The notes under the pieces are model-generated. The model worked only from the letters and a program-made list of their open reading frames with translations. It did no database searches and was not told the origin of the DNA. DNA of 64,000 nt, taken from contig NC_007516.1 in assembly GCF_000012625.1 (NCBI RefSeq), forward strand, positions 1,116,001 through 1,180,000, given 5' to 3'. Each line of letters opens with the position of its first letter. The stretch's first letter is position 1. This DNA is from Synechococcus sp. CC9605 (GTDB lineage Bacteria > Cyanobacteriota > Cyanobacteriia > PCC-6307 > Cyanobiaceae). This document shows positions 42,451 to 50,958 of this stretch, in pieces. A program made the translations under genes and the position numbers.

Positions 42451-42500
42451 TCGGTTTCCTTGACCCGTAAACACCGCTTTTCATTTCCCACAACAACAAC

Positions 42501-42674
42501 ATGAAGATCATCCGTCTCAAACGGAGTGGCAGACCTACGGGTCAGATAAAGCTATCCAAGATGTTGAACACCGGCACACCCCAAGTTGATGTTCTGGGCG
42601 GCGTCGCGATGCTGCTCGATCATTACAAGGTTTGTGCCCACATATCTCAATACGAAGCACATGGACTTACCTAG
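42501..42674 (+). CDS. Small protein of rightward cluster (57 aa)
   Basis: Starts MKIIRLKRSGRPTGQIKLSK and contains GTPQVDVLGGVAMLLDHYK. It is basic at the start and small. It overlaps the next start by 14 bases, in keeping with a compact phage-like cluster. No family is recognised. Confidence 0.5.
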   Translation: MKIIRLKRSGRPTGQIKLSKMLNTGTPQVDVLGGVAMLLDHYKVCAHISQYEAHGLT

Positions 42675-42813
42675 TCTCCAAGCGGCTTACCTCGAAGTTT
42701 GTTTAAGCCTTGATAGTGCCGGCAAGTCCTCTCTATCTAAACAACAGGAAGCTGCTTTGTCGTTGGCCAAGTATCTCATCAAGACCAAGAACAACGATGC
42801 CAAAACCAAATAA
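42661..42813 (+). CDS. Small protein of rightward cluster (50 aa)
   Basis: Starts MDLPSLQAAYLEVCLSLDSA and ends in a lysine-rich helix (LAKYLIKTKNNDAKTK). It overlaps both neighbours (14 and 17 bases). Composition is protein-like; function unknown. An in-frame ATG at 42586 exists but runs through the preceding gene. Confidence 0.5.
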   Translation: MDLPSLQAAYLEVCLSLDSAGKSSLSKQQEAALSLAKYLIKTKNNDAKTK

Positions 42814-43039
42814 CAACAAGGTCACAGAGTCTCAGGCCGCTGAAGTACACGCATTGACCGTGCAGATCCTTGAGCTCCAGGCCAAACAGATGCTGTTGAC
42901 CGGAGAGATCGATAACGCTGGTGTTCGCAACATGCTCACGTACCTGAAGCAACAGGACGTGACTGTTGATCCTGAAGAAGATCCCGGCACTATCAGCCTT
43001 GTGAAGGCTCTCAAAGAGATCGACCTCAACTACCTCTGA
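42797..43039 (+). CDS. Possible small terminase subunit-like protein
   Basis: An 80-residue protein starting MPKPNNNKVTESQAAEVHAL. A helical region, ILELQAKQMLLTGEIDNAGV then RNMLTYLKQQDVTVDPEEDP, resembles the LxxGEIDxAxxRxxLxxLK pattern I associate with small terminase (maturase) proteins of T7-like cyanophages. Satellites often carry only the small subunit, to redirect a helper's packaging. The match is by eye and weak. It is the last gene of the cluster, followed by a hairpin. Confidence 0.4.
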   Translation: MPKPNNNKVTESQAAEVHALTVQILELQAKQMLLTGEIDNAGVRNMLTYLKQQDVTVDPEEDPGTISLVKALKEIDLNYL

Positions 43040-43048
43040 CGTTCAGCA

Positions 43049-43083
43049 CCCCCTCTCCTCCGCCTTTGGCGTCCTCGAGGGGG
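43049..43083 (+). other. Strong hairpin after the rightward cluster
   Basis: CCCCCTC (43049-43055) pairs with GAGGGGG (43077-43083), enclosing an inner CGCC-TTT-GGCG stem. There is no T run. It may be a factor-dependent terminator or an RNA 3' end stabiliser. Confidence 0.5.
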
Positions 43084-43602
43084 AAGCCCTCAGACACCTC
43101 TGTAACCCTCTGTAGCAAGAGTGCAACCCTTGCGCGCTAGATCATCTATCGGAGCCGAGACCGGCCTTGTAGGGCGATCTGAAGGGGCTCAGAGTGAAAA
43201 TGACCCAAATTTCCAAGACCTGTACCTATACGCGTGGCGGCGAACTTCCCCCATAGCTACCCCCTGCTCGCAGCAATCAGGCCGGCAGGGGTCATGGGAA
43301 AGGCTGGGGTAGGTCCAGATCGATCGATGGGGGAGGGGCTAGGGCCCAGACCACTTGCTACGGCTGGCCGTGTGACGAAACAGATGAATCGATCAATGGT
43401 CAGTGCAGGCCTGGCTATCCCTCGAGATCCATTGGTACGACTGGGTTAGCGATAGGTCGGCCGCTGTTGCGAATGGCCGGGCTCGCGTATTCCTCATCTA
43501 CTCCTACTCATCTGTTGAAGGCGGTTTTGACTGGGCATACATCGTGGGCTTACACGATCAGCGAGACCCGTCGCAAACACTAGAGTCTTAGCCATGCCGA
43601 CG
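43084..43602. other. Right end of element, no confident gene
   Basis: About 520 bases with only short, unconvincing open frames on either strand. It contains the right copy of the CTGGGCATACAT repeat (43531-43542), the candidate recombinase arm site. It may hold binding sites, a packaging site or decayed sequence; nothing more can be supported. Confidence 0.5.
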
Positions 43603-43618
43603 ATTTGAATCGATTCAA
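43603..43618 (+). repeat. attR-like core repeat
   Basis: Identical to 34398-34413. In the frame of glyS this copy reads FESIQ and continues SK-stop (TGA at 43625-43627). This looks like the original glyS end displaced by the insertion. Confidence 0.85.
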
Positions 43619-43671
43619 TCGAAATGAAGGCAGCCTCTGCGGCTAAGCAGGGGCCAGTCCATGCAGCCTCA

Positions 43672-43896
43672 ATGTCTGATCAAGAGACGAACACCACCCA
43701 GCAGCCTGTGCTGATCCGCCAGGGAGGCAATGGTCTGGGAACCGTGATTGCGGCCTTGATCATCGCTGCCGCTGCTGTTTACGCCATCAACGTCTGGTCG
43801 ACGACCAAAAAAGAAACCTTCCCTGCCAAGAACATTGAGCTGGGGATTGAGCGAATCAAGGATGCCGCTGGCAAAGCGATCGAGTCGCGCAACTAA
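43672..43896 (+). CDS. Small single-pass membrane protein, unknown
   Basis: A 74-residue protein starting MSDQETNTTQQPVLIRQGGN. One membrane helix (LGTVIAALIIAAAAVYAINV) is followed by a charged helix ending EIRIKDAAGK-like (IERIKDAAGKAIESRN). The in-frame ATG at 43624 lies in the displaced glyS end and is not used. It would originally have followed glyS. A terminator follows. Function unknown. Confidence 0.65.
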   Translation: MSDQETNTTQQPVLIRQGGNGLGTVIAALIIAAAAVYAINVWSTTKKETFPAKNIELGIERIKDAAGKAIESRN

Positions 43897-43932
43897 CCAG
43901 CACTTCAACGCCGGTATTGAAGTGATGTTGTG

Positions 43933-43964
43933 GGCCGGCCTCCGTCAGGAAACGCCGGCCTTTT
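43933..43964 (+). terminator. Terminator shared by convergent genes
   Basis: GGCCGGC (43933-43939) pairs with GCCGGCC (43954-43960), followed by TTTT. It serves the small membrane protein gene and overlaps the last codons of the convergent chlP gene. Confidence 0.8.
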
Positions 43965-45312
43965 CCTTCCACTCGGAACCCTTGGATTCGCCAGCCTGAG
44001 CCTTGATCTGCTGGGCAGCTTCCTCCGCTAGGAAATCGCCATCGGAACGGCCAACGGCCGAAGGAACAGGGTTGTAATCGGAGGGAGCAAGGGCCTCGCC
44101 CCGGATCAGGCTGCCCAGGGTGCGGAGGGTCAGCTTGATCTGCTGCCAGGGGTTCATCATCACCACCCGCTTATACAGGTAGCTGTCGAAGGTCAGCTTC
44201 TGCACGTCCTTGTCGTCGCACATTTCGACAAAGGCTTCCCGGGCAGCGTCGTTGCGGTAGAAGATTCGCTGCAGGATATCGAGCACCACATAAGTGGCGC
44301 CGTATTTGCGGTCCCAGCGCTTGAGGTAGGTCGACTTGATCTGCTTCTCAGTGGGGATGGAAGCACCGTTGTTGGAAATTTCCACAATCGCTTCGGCACA
44401 CATCCGGCCGCTCTTGGCTGCGAAGTAGATGCCTTCACCGGAGCTCTTGGTGACGTAGCCGGCGGCATCGCCCACTAGCGCCATGCGGCCCACGACGCGA
44501 CGGGGACGGGGGTGCTCAGGAATCGGGTGGGCTTCCACCTTGATCACTTCACCCTGGAACAGACGCTTGTTGGCCCGCTCCCGGATGCCCCTTTGCAGAC
44601 CTTTGATTAGGCTCTGGTTCTGCTGCATGGTTCCCGTTCCAACGGCCACGTGATCGTATTTGGGGAACACCCAGGCGTAGAAGTCAGGTGAGACGTCTGT
44701 TCCGACGTACATCTCAGCCAGATTTTCGTAGTAGGTCATCTCCTCAGCAGGAAGCTTGATCCGCTCCTGGAAGGCGATGGCCACGTTGTAATCCCCGGCG
44801 TCCATGGCTTTCGCCACCCGGGAGTTGGCGCCATCGGCACCAATGATCAGATCCACAGCCAGGGTCTTCTGTTCACCGGTTGGGCCACCGCCGCTGTAGT
44901 CGGCGTAATGGATGGTGTAGGGGCCCTGACGGTCTGCACCGGTGTCGATCTTCTGCACCAGTCCATTGATCAGGGTTGTGCCCAGATCGGCAGCACGGTT
45001 GCGCAGGAAGGCATCGAACACCTCACGACGGCACATGCCGATGTAGGCGTTTTCGTCGTAGCCGAGGGGATCGAGTTTGATGTCCACCTCCCTGTTGGAA
45101 GGGGAAATCATCTTCATGTTGCGGACCTTTCGGTCGATGATTTCGTCGGGCAGGTCAAACTCCTCGACCATGCAGAGCGGAATAGCCCCACCACAGGGTT
45201 TGGCGTTGTCGAGTTTGCGCTCGAATAGCCAAGTCTCAATTCCCGCCTTGGCCAGAATTTCGGCAGCACAGGAGCCACTGGGGCCACCACCGATCACCGC
45301 AACTTGCAACAT
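43945..45312 (-). CDS. chlP: Geranylgeranyl reductase ChlP
   Basis: A 455-residue FAD/NADPH enzyme that reduces geranylgeranyl to phytyl for chlorophyll and tocopherol. It starts LQVAVIGGGPSGSCAAEIL (GxGxxG), then FERKLDNAKPCGGAIPLCM, IIGADGANSRVAKAMDAGDY, and the second FAD motif GRMALVGDAAGYVTKSSGEG. Full length, with a C-terminal extension typical of cyanobacterial and plant ChlP. It is monocistronic and converges on the small membrane protein gene. Confidence 0.96.
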   Translation of the reverse strand: MLQVAVIGGGPSGSCAAEILAKAGIETWLFERKLDNAKPCGGAIPLCMVEEFDLPDEIIDRKVRNMKMISPSNREVDIKLDPLGYDENAYIGMCRREVFDAFLRNRAADLGTTLINGLVQKIDTGADRQGPYTIHYADYSGGGPTGEQKTLAVDLIIGADGANSRVAKAMDAGDYNVAIAFQERIKLPAEEMTYYENLAEMYVGTDVSPDFYAWVFPKYDHVAVGTGTMQQNQSLIKGLQRGIRERANKRLFQGEVIKVEAHPIPEHPRPRRVVGRMALVGDAAGYVTKSSGEGIYFAAKSGRMCAEAIVEISNNGASIPTEKQIKSTYLKRWDRKYGATYVVLDILQRIFYRNDAAREAFVEMCDDKDVQKLTFDSYLYKRVVMMNPWQQIKLTLRTLGSLIRGEALAPSDYNPVPSAVGRSDGDFLAEEAAQQIKAQAGESKGSEWKEKAGVS

Positions 45313-45420
45313 CTCAGCCCGTCTCCGCTGGATTGTTTTTTGAAGCTATCACTGTCACAACAACCATTGTGGGTCGACCTGTCTGTTGCCTTTACGATCG
45401 AAACAACACGCATCAGCGTC

Positions 45421-46173
45421 TTGGTTCGGGCCTCCTCTGCGCGACGCACCGAGCGGGAGGACATTCCGGTCGCCCGTCGAACACGACAGCCGCGACAACG
45501 CAAGGGAAATAGCGCGGCTGGTCTGCTGTTCGGGCTTGTTCTTGTCTGTGCCGGAAGCCTTGCAGTGGTGATGCTGGTTCCCACCCTGCTGTCACAGCGC
45601 CAGCCCACGCAGAGCCTCGAGATTTCAGGCTTTCGAGAACGTCCCGACGCCGACGGCCGTCTCCTGGGTCACTTCCCCTATGACGAAGCGGATGCCGATC
45701 AACTCATCGTCTTTGAGCCAGGGATTGAGCTGAATGTGGAGGCCGCCGATGCCCTCGACACGATGATGCGATACGCCTCGGCTGACGGGGTTGATCTGCG
45801 TCTGCTCAGCGGATTTCGTTCCCTGGCCCTCCAGGAATCGATCTTTTTTGACGTGGCCTCCGAACGGAACCAAACCGCCGAAGAACGAGCTCAGGTTTCG
45901 GCTCCACCCGGCTACTCCGAGCACAGCACCGGTTATGCCGTGGATCTCGGCGATGGCCGTTTTCCTGAGACCAACCTCTCCCAGAGCTTTCAAGACACCG
46001 CAGCCTTTCGCTGGTTGCAGGACCATGCGGCCCGGTATCACTTCGTGTTGTCCTTTCCCGAAGGCAACAAACAGGGTGTGATGTACGAACCCTGGCATTG
46101 GCGCTACCAGGGCAATGCGGACGCACTGCGTTTGTTCGAGCCGGCCAGTCGGTTCTCCAGGCGCGACCCTTGA
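45421..46173 (+). CDS. VanY-like D-alanyl-D-alanine carboxypeptidase (M15B)
   Basis: A 250-residue protein: a basic N-terminus, a membrane anchor (AAGLLFGLVLVCAGSLAVVM), then a periplasmic M15B domain. Zinc and catalytic motifs are YSEHSTGYAVDLGD and EPWHWRYQG, and LRLLSGFRSLALQ is typical. VanY enzymes trim the terminal D-Ala of peptidoglycan stems. TTG 45421 is chosen because the frame further upstream overlaps the chlP start. Its TGA overlaps the TTG start of the U32 gene. Confidence 0.85.
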   Translation: MVRASSARRTEREDIPVARRTRQPRQRKGNSAAGLLFGLVLVCAGSLAVVMLVPTLLSQRQPTQSLEISGFRERPDADGRLLGHFPYDEADADQLIVFEPGIELNVEAADALDTMMRYASADGVDLRLLSGFRSLALQESIFFDVASERNQTAEERAQVSAPPGYSEHSTGYAVDLGDGRFPETNLSQSFQDTAAFRWLQDHAARYHFVLSFPEGNKQGVMYEPWHWRYQGNADALRLFEPASRFSRRDP

Positions 46174-48701
46174 ACGTCCCCGAACTGCTATCGCCCGCCG
46201 GCGACTGGGCTGCGATGAAGGCGGCTGCTGCCTCCGGTGCTGATGCGGTCTATTTCGGTGTTGATGCCTTCAACGCCCGCCAGCGGGCTGAAAACTTCCG
46301 ACTGCAAGACCTTTCCGAGGTGATGCAATGGCTGCATCAGCGGGGGGTGAAGGGATTCCTCACCTTCAACGTGTTGGTGTTCAGCGATGAATTGGAGGCA
46401 GCAGCTCAGTTGCTGATCGCTGCAGATCGAGCCGGCGCTGATGCGGTGATCGTCCAGGACGTGGGTCTCTGTCGCCTGGCCCAGCGGCTGGTGCCGAATC
46501 TCTGTGTGCACGGCTCAACCCAGATGTCGATCACCAGTGCAGCGGGCATCGCCCAGGCTGCTGCACTCGGTTGTCAGCGGGTGGTGCTCGCCCGGGAGCT
46601 GGCTTTGCGTGATCTTGAGCGCCTGCAGACACAACTGGTCCAGCGGAACCTTGCGATGCCGTTGGAGGTGTTCGTGCACGGCGCCCTTTGCGTTGCCTAT
46701 TCCGGTCAATGCCTGACTAGTGAATCGCTTGGGCAGCGCAGTGCCAATCGAGGTGAGTGTGCCCAGGCCTGTCGCCTGCCCTACGAACTGGTGGTGGATG
46801 GTCAACCTCACCTGCTTGATGACCAGCGATACCTCCTCTCGCCCCAGGATCTGGCGGCCTGGGAGCTGCTGCCGGAGTTGCAGCGCATCGGCGTGGCCAG
46901 CCTCAAGATCGAAGGCCGCCTGAAGGATGCTGCCTACGTGGCTGCCGTCACCGACGCCTATCGGCAGCGCCTGGATCAGACCTCCGCTGCGGCGCCGCAG
47001 GTGCATCGCCAACTTGAGCTGGCATTTTCCCGAGGCCTGTCCACCGGTTGGCTGGAAGGGGTGAACCATCGCCGTCTGGTGCATGGCCGCTGGAGCAAGA
47101 AACGGGGCCCCCTAGTGGGGCAGTTGCTGCGGGTGGAACGGGGTGGTTGGTTGCATCTGCGCAGCCGGGACCAGCTGCAACCTGGTCAGGGCCTTGTGCT
47201 GGAACAGCTGTCGTCCGACCCCCTGCAGCCGCCTCGGGAGATCGGTGGCCGGATCATGGTGTGTGAGCGGCTGGGCGACGAGCGCTGGAAGCTGCGCCTT
47301 GGGCCCGAGCGAGTGGATAGCTCAGGCTTGAGACCTGGCACCTCGGTCTGGCTCACCAGTGACCCTGACTGGCAGTCCCGTTGGCAGCGTGCTGCCCGCC
47401 GCACGGTGGAGGCCCGGTCTCGGGATCTTTCGCTGCGGGTGTCCGGTCGGCTCGATGCACCGCTGGAGTTGCACCTGCTGGCGCCCCCGGGGCTGGATCT
47501 GCAGGTCAGCAGCTCCATGCCGCTGCAGAGCGCTTCGCAGCGCCCCTTGGATCTGGATCGCCTAGAGCAGCAACTTGGACGCCTGGGGGGAACCGGCTGG
47601 TTGCTCCAGCGTCTTGAGGTCCAGCTGGAGGGCGATCTCTTTCTGCCGGTGGCGGAATTAAACCGCATGCGCAGGGTGCTGCTGGAGCGGTTGGAGGCCT
47701 CGTTGGATGGGAACAGTGATTCAGGTCCTGTCCCTGGAGACACCAAAACGGCAGACCCGACAGAGCTGCTGGCTCAGATGTGCCCACCAGTTGTCGCTCC
47801 CCTCAGCGAGACCAAGCCAGGCCTGGTGGTGCTGGTGCGCAGCCTGGAGCAGCTGCAGGCCTTGGTCGATCTCTCCGGCACGGACCTGCCGATTCGCTCG
47901 GTGGTGGCGGATCTCGAACAGCCGCGGGAGCTGCGGGAAGCGGTGGCGATCGGTCGAGGCTGCTGGCCGGAGGGTGTTTGGTTGGCCGGGGCACGGATCA
48001 CACGGCCTGATGAACGCTGGACGCTTGAGCCACTGATTCGTGCTCGCCCCGACGGTTTCCTGGTGCGAAATGCCGATCAGCTGGAGGTGCTGACTCCTCT
48101 GGCCCCTTGCATTGGTGACTTTTCCCTCAACACCGCCAACCCCCTGAGCCTCCACTGGTATCGCGACCACTGGAAGCTGCAGCGACTCACGGCCAGTTAC
48201 GACCTGAACCTTCAGCAACTGCTGGGTCTGGCCGTCGCCGTTGATCCGGCGCTACTGGAGGTCACCCTTCATCAGCACATGCCGTTGTTCCACATGGAGC
48301 ATTGCCTGTTCTGTGCGTTCCTCTCAAACGGCAAGGACCACACCGATTGCGGTCGTCCCTGTGAGAAGCACCACGTCACCCTGCGAGATCGCAGTGGCGT
48401 TGAACATCCCCTGCGGGCTGATCTGGGGTGTCGCAACACCCTTTTCAATGGCACGGCGCAATCGGGCGTGGAGGCGCTTCCGTCTTTGTTGCGGGCGGGT
48501 GTGCGCCGGGTTCGGCTTGAACTTCTTGATGAGGATGCCGCTGCAACGCGCCGGCGCGTCAGCTTGTACGCCGAGGCTTTGGCGGGCCGGATGGCCACCC
48601 AGGAGGTCTGGTCCCAAGAGCAGATCCACCACCAGCTGGGCGTCACCCGCGGCAGTCTGCGCAGCAAGGGTCCGGAGCGCACCAGTCGATTCTCACGTTG
48701 A
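46170..48701 (+). CDS. U32 family peptidase/RlhA-like protein
   Basis: An 843-residue U32 protein. The N-terminal TIM-barrel part begins LLSPAGDWAAMKAAAASGAD and holds the family signature EVFVHGALCVAYSGQC. A middle DUF3656-like part and a second region with cysteines (HCLFCAFLSNGKDHTDCGRP) follow, as in long-form members. E. coli RlhA and TrhP of this family make hydroxylated rRNA and tRNA bases using prephenate-derived chemistry and likely iron-sulfur clusters. Which of these activities applies is unknown. TTG start, coupled to the VanY-like gene. Confidence 0.87.
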   Translation: MNVPELLSPAGDWAAMKAAAASGADAVYFGVDAFNARQRAENFRLQDLSEVMQWLHQRGVKGFLTFNVLVFSDELEAAAQLLIAADRAGADAVIVQDVGLCRLAQRLVPNLCVHGSTQMSITSAAGIAQAAALGCQRVVLARELALRDLERLQTQLVQRNLAMPLEVFVHGALCVAYSGQCLTSESLGQRSANRGECAQACRLPYELVVDGQPHLLDDQRYLLSPQDLAAWELLPELQRIGVASLKIEGRLKDAAYVAAVTDAYRQRLDQTSAAAPQVHRQLELAFSRGLSTGWLEGVNHRRLVHGRWSKKRGPLVGQLLRVERGGWLHLRSRDQLQPGQGLVLEQLSSDPLQPPREIGGRIMVCERLGDERWKLRLGPERVDSSGLRPGTSVWLTSDPDWQSRWQRAARRTVEARSRDLSLRVSGRLDAPLELHLLAPPGLDLQVSSSMPLQSASQRPLDLDRLEQQLGRLGGTGWLLQRLEVQLEGDLFLPVAELNRMRRVLLERLEASLDGNSDSGPVPGDTKTADPTELLAQMCPPVVAPLSETKPGLVVLVRSLEQLQALVDLSGTDLPIRSVVADLEQPRELREAVAIGRGCWPEGVWLAGARITRPDERWTLEPLIRARPDGFLVRNADQLEVLTPLAPCIGDFSLNTANPLSLHWYRDHWKLQRLTASYDLNLQQLLGLAVAVDPALLEVTLHQHMPLFHMEHCLFCAFLSNGKDHTDCGRPCEKHHVTLRDRSGVEHPLRADLGCRNTLFNGTAQSGVEALPSLLRAGVRRVRLELLDEDAAATRRRVSLYAEALAGRMATQEVWSQEQIHHQLGVTRGSLRSKGPERTSRFSR

Positions 48702-48758
48702 GATAACCTGTCGCACTGCGCCTTTGGCGTTCTTCACAAATACTTACGGTCAGCCCGC

Positions 48759-50567
48759 ATGAGCGCCAACAGCAAGGCGATCCGCAACATCGCGATCATC
48801 GCCCACGTTGACCACGGCAAGACGACTCTGGTCGATTCGCTGTTGGCGCAGTCAGGAATTTTCCGCGACAACGAGGCCGTCCCCACCTGTGTGATGGACT
48901 CCAACGACCTGGAGCGTGAGCGGGGCATCACGATCCTGTCCAAGAACACGGCTGTCACCTACAACGACACCCGGATCAACATCGTTGACACGCCTGGGCA
49001 CGCCGATTTCGGTGGTGAAGTGGAGCGGGTGCTGGGCATGGTCGACGGTTGCCTGCTGATCGTTGATGCCAACGAGGGGCCGATGCCCCAAACCCGCTTT
49101 GTGTTGAAGAAAGCCCTTGAGCAGGGTCTGCGTCCGATCGTGTTCGTCAACAAGATCGACCGTGCCCGGGTGGATCCCGAGACCGCCGTCGACAAGGTGC
49201 TCGATCTGTTCATCGAACTCGGCGCTGACGATGATCAGTGCGATTTCCCCTACCTGTTCGGCAGCGGTCTGGGAGGGTTCGCCAAGCCCGACATGAAGAC
49301 CGACAGCGACAACATGCGTCCGCTGTTCGATGCAATCCTGCGCCACGTTCCGCCCCCGGTTGGTGATCCGGAAAAGCCCCTTCAGCTGCAAATCACCACC
49401 CTTGATTATTCCGACTTCCTGGGTCGGATCATCATTGGTCGCGTTCACAACGGAAAAATCAAACATGGTCAGAACGCTGCACTGATCAAGGACGACGGCA
49501 GCATTAAGAAGGGTCGCATCAGCAAACTTCTTGGCTTCGAAGGTCTGCAGCGCGTTGAGATCGAAGAGGCTTCCGCCGGTGATCTGGTGGCCGTTGCTGG
49601 TTTTGACGACGTCAACATCGGTGAAACCATCGCCTGCCCGGATGAGCCCACCGCTCTGCCGCTGATCAAGGTGGATGAGCCCACCCTCCAGATGACCTTC
49701 GTCGTCAACGATTCACCCTTCGCTGGCAAGGAAGGCAAGTTCGTCACGAGCCGTCAGGTGCGTGACCGCCTTCAGCGTGAGTTGCTCACCAACGTGGCCT
49801 TGCGTGTGGAAGACACCGATTCACCAGACCGTTTTGCGGTGAGTGGTCGCGGTGAGCTGCACCTCGGCATCCTGATCGAGACCATGCGCCGTGAGGGTTA
49901 TGAGTTCCAGGTGTCCCAACCGCAGGTGATCTACCGCACCATCGATGGCACCCCTTGTGAGCCGGTGGAAACTCTGGTGATGGATGTGCCTGAACCTGCC
50001 GTGGGCAGCTGCATCGAAAAACTGGGCACCCGCAAGGGCGAGATGCAGAACATGGAAACCAGCGCTGATGGCCGCACCCAGCTGGAGTTCATCGTTCCCT
50101 CCCGCGGTCTGATCGGTTTCCGCGGTGAATTCATCCGGGCCACCCGCGGCGAAGGAATCATGAGCCATTCCTTCTATGAGTACCGGCCGATGATGGGTGA
50201 ATTCGACACCCGCCGGAACGGTGTGCTGATCGCCTTCGAAGAGGGAACGGCCACGTACTATGCCCTCAAGAACGCCGAGGATCGCGGCCAGTTCTTCATC
50301 AGCCCGGGCACGAAGGTGTACAAGGGAATGATCATCGGGGAATACAACCGGCCGCAAGACCTTGAAATCAACGTCTGCAAGACCAAGCAGCTCACCAACA
50401 TGCGTTCAGCTGGCGCTGAGGAACTGGACACGCTGCAAGCACCGGTTCAGATGACGCTGGAGCGCGCATTGGAATACATCGGCCCCGACGAGATGCTCGA
50501 AGTCACGCCCGAGTCGATCCGTCTGCGCAAACTTCCCGGCAAGAAGCCGGCCAAGTCCAAGCGCTGA
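48759..50567 (+). CDS. typA: Ribosome-associated GTPase TypA/BipA
   Basis: A 602-residue translational GTPase. G1 is AHVDHGKTT, the switch I region [21 protein letters not shown]3 [10 protein letters not shown], and G4 NKIDR. The C-terminal domain contains [20 protein letters not shown]. TypA helps 50S assembly and growth at low temperature or under stress. It ends in a lysine-rich tail, and its TGA shares one base with the next ATG. Confidence 0.97.
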   Translation: MSANSKAIRNIAIIAHVDHGKTTLVDSLLAQSGIFRDNEAVPTCVMDSNDLERERGITILSKNTAVTYNDTRINIVDTPGHADFGGEVERVLGMVDGCLLIVDANEGPMPQTRFVLKKALEQGLRPIVFVNKIDRARVDPETAVDKVLDLFIELGADDDQCDFPYLFGSGLGGFAKPDMKTDSDNMRPLFDAILRHVPPPVGDPEKPLQLQITTLDYSDFLGRIIIGRVHNGKIKHGQNAALIKDDGSIKKGRISKLLGFEGLQRVEIEEASAGDLVAVAGFDDVNIGETIACPDEPTALPLIKVDEPTLQMTFVVNDSPFAGKEGKFVTSRQVRDRLQRELLTNVALRVEDTDSPDRFAVSGRGELHLGILIETMRREGYEFQVSQPQVIYRTIDGTPCEPVETLVMDVPEPAVGSCIEKLGTRKGEMQNMETSADGRTQLEFIVPSRGLIGFRGEFIRATRGEGIMSHSFYEYRPMMGEFDTRRNGVLIAFEEGTATYYALKNAEDRGQFFISPGTKVYKGMIIGEYNRPQDLEINVCKTKQLTNMRSAGAEELDTLQAPVQMTLERALEYIGPDEMLEVTPESIRLRKLPGKKPAKSKR

Positions 50568-50923
50568 TGCCTCAGGCGGACCCCCGCTTTCAACAGGGAG
50601 TGGAGCTCTTCAATGCAGGTGATTGGTACGCAGCTCATGATCTGTTTGAGGAGCTCTGGCATGAAACAGCTGATCCGGATCGGCGCAGCCTGCAGGGAAT
50701 CCTGCAGGTGGCCGTAGCGCAGTTGCATTTGCAACGGGGCAACCGGCGGGGGGCCACGATTCTTTTTGGTGAAGCTCTGGGTCGTCTTAAACGTCCTGGA
50801 ACCCCAGATCTGGGCCTGGACCTCGCGTCTCTGTGCCGTGCTGCGCAACAGCGGCTCGAGGCGCTTCATCAGGATGGGGATCCCGAGTCATGCACTGTCC
50901 CTGTTCTTGAGTCCAAGCGCTGA
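50567..50923 (+). CDS. DUF309 protein
   Basis: A 118-residue helical protein. FQQGVELFNAGDWYAAHDLF then EELWHETADPDRRSLQGILQ carries the conserved FN..yaAHd..E..W pattern of DUF309, including the His-Asp and Glu-Leu-Trp residues. Function is unknown; the fold is a small helical bundle. It overlaps the typA stop by one base, so expression is probably coupled. Confidence 0.9.
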   Translation: MPQADPRFQQGVELFNAGDWYAAHDLFEELWHETADPDRRSLQGILQVAVAQLHLQRGNRRGATILFGEALGRLKRPGTPDLGLDLASLCRAAQQRLEALHQDGDPESCTVPVLESKR

Positions 50924-50958
50924 AGCGCCGGTAATCTCGACAAACTTGAGCGAGTTGC

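Larger units (their letters stand above)
34414..43602. mobile_element. Integrated element of about 9.2 kb in glyS (candidate phage satellite or relic)
   Basis: Bounded by the 16-bp direct repeats and carrying a tyrosine recombinase next to the left one. It holds about 16 small genes, most of them without recognised homologues. They include an SSB-like protein, two LexA-box-preceded cysteine-rich paralogues, a ribbon-helix-helix-like regulator and a possible small terminase subunit. Decayed gene copies and loose spacing contrast with the dense flanking core. No capsid, tail, portal, large terminase or conjugation gene is visible. Confidence 0.85.

Noticed and set aside
34398-43618. Interpretation as an IS element or composite transposon
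   Set aside because: There is no transposase and no terminal inverted repeats; a tyrosine recombinase and identical core repeats in a gene end fit site-specific integration better.
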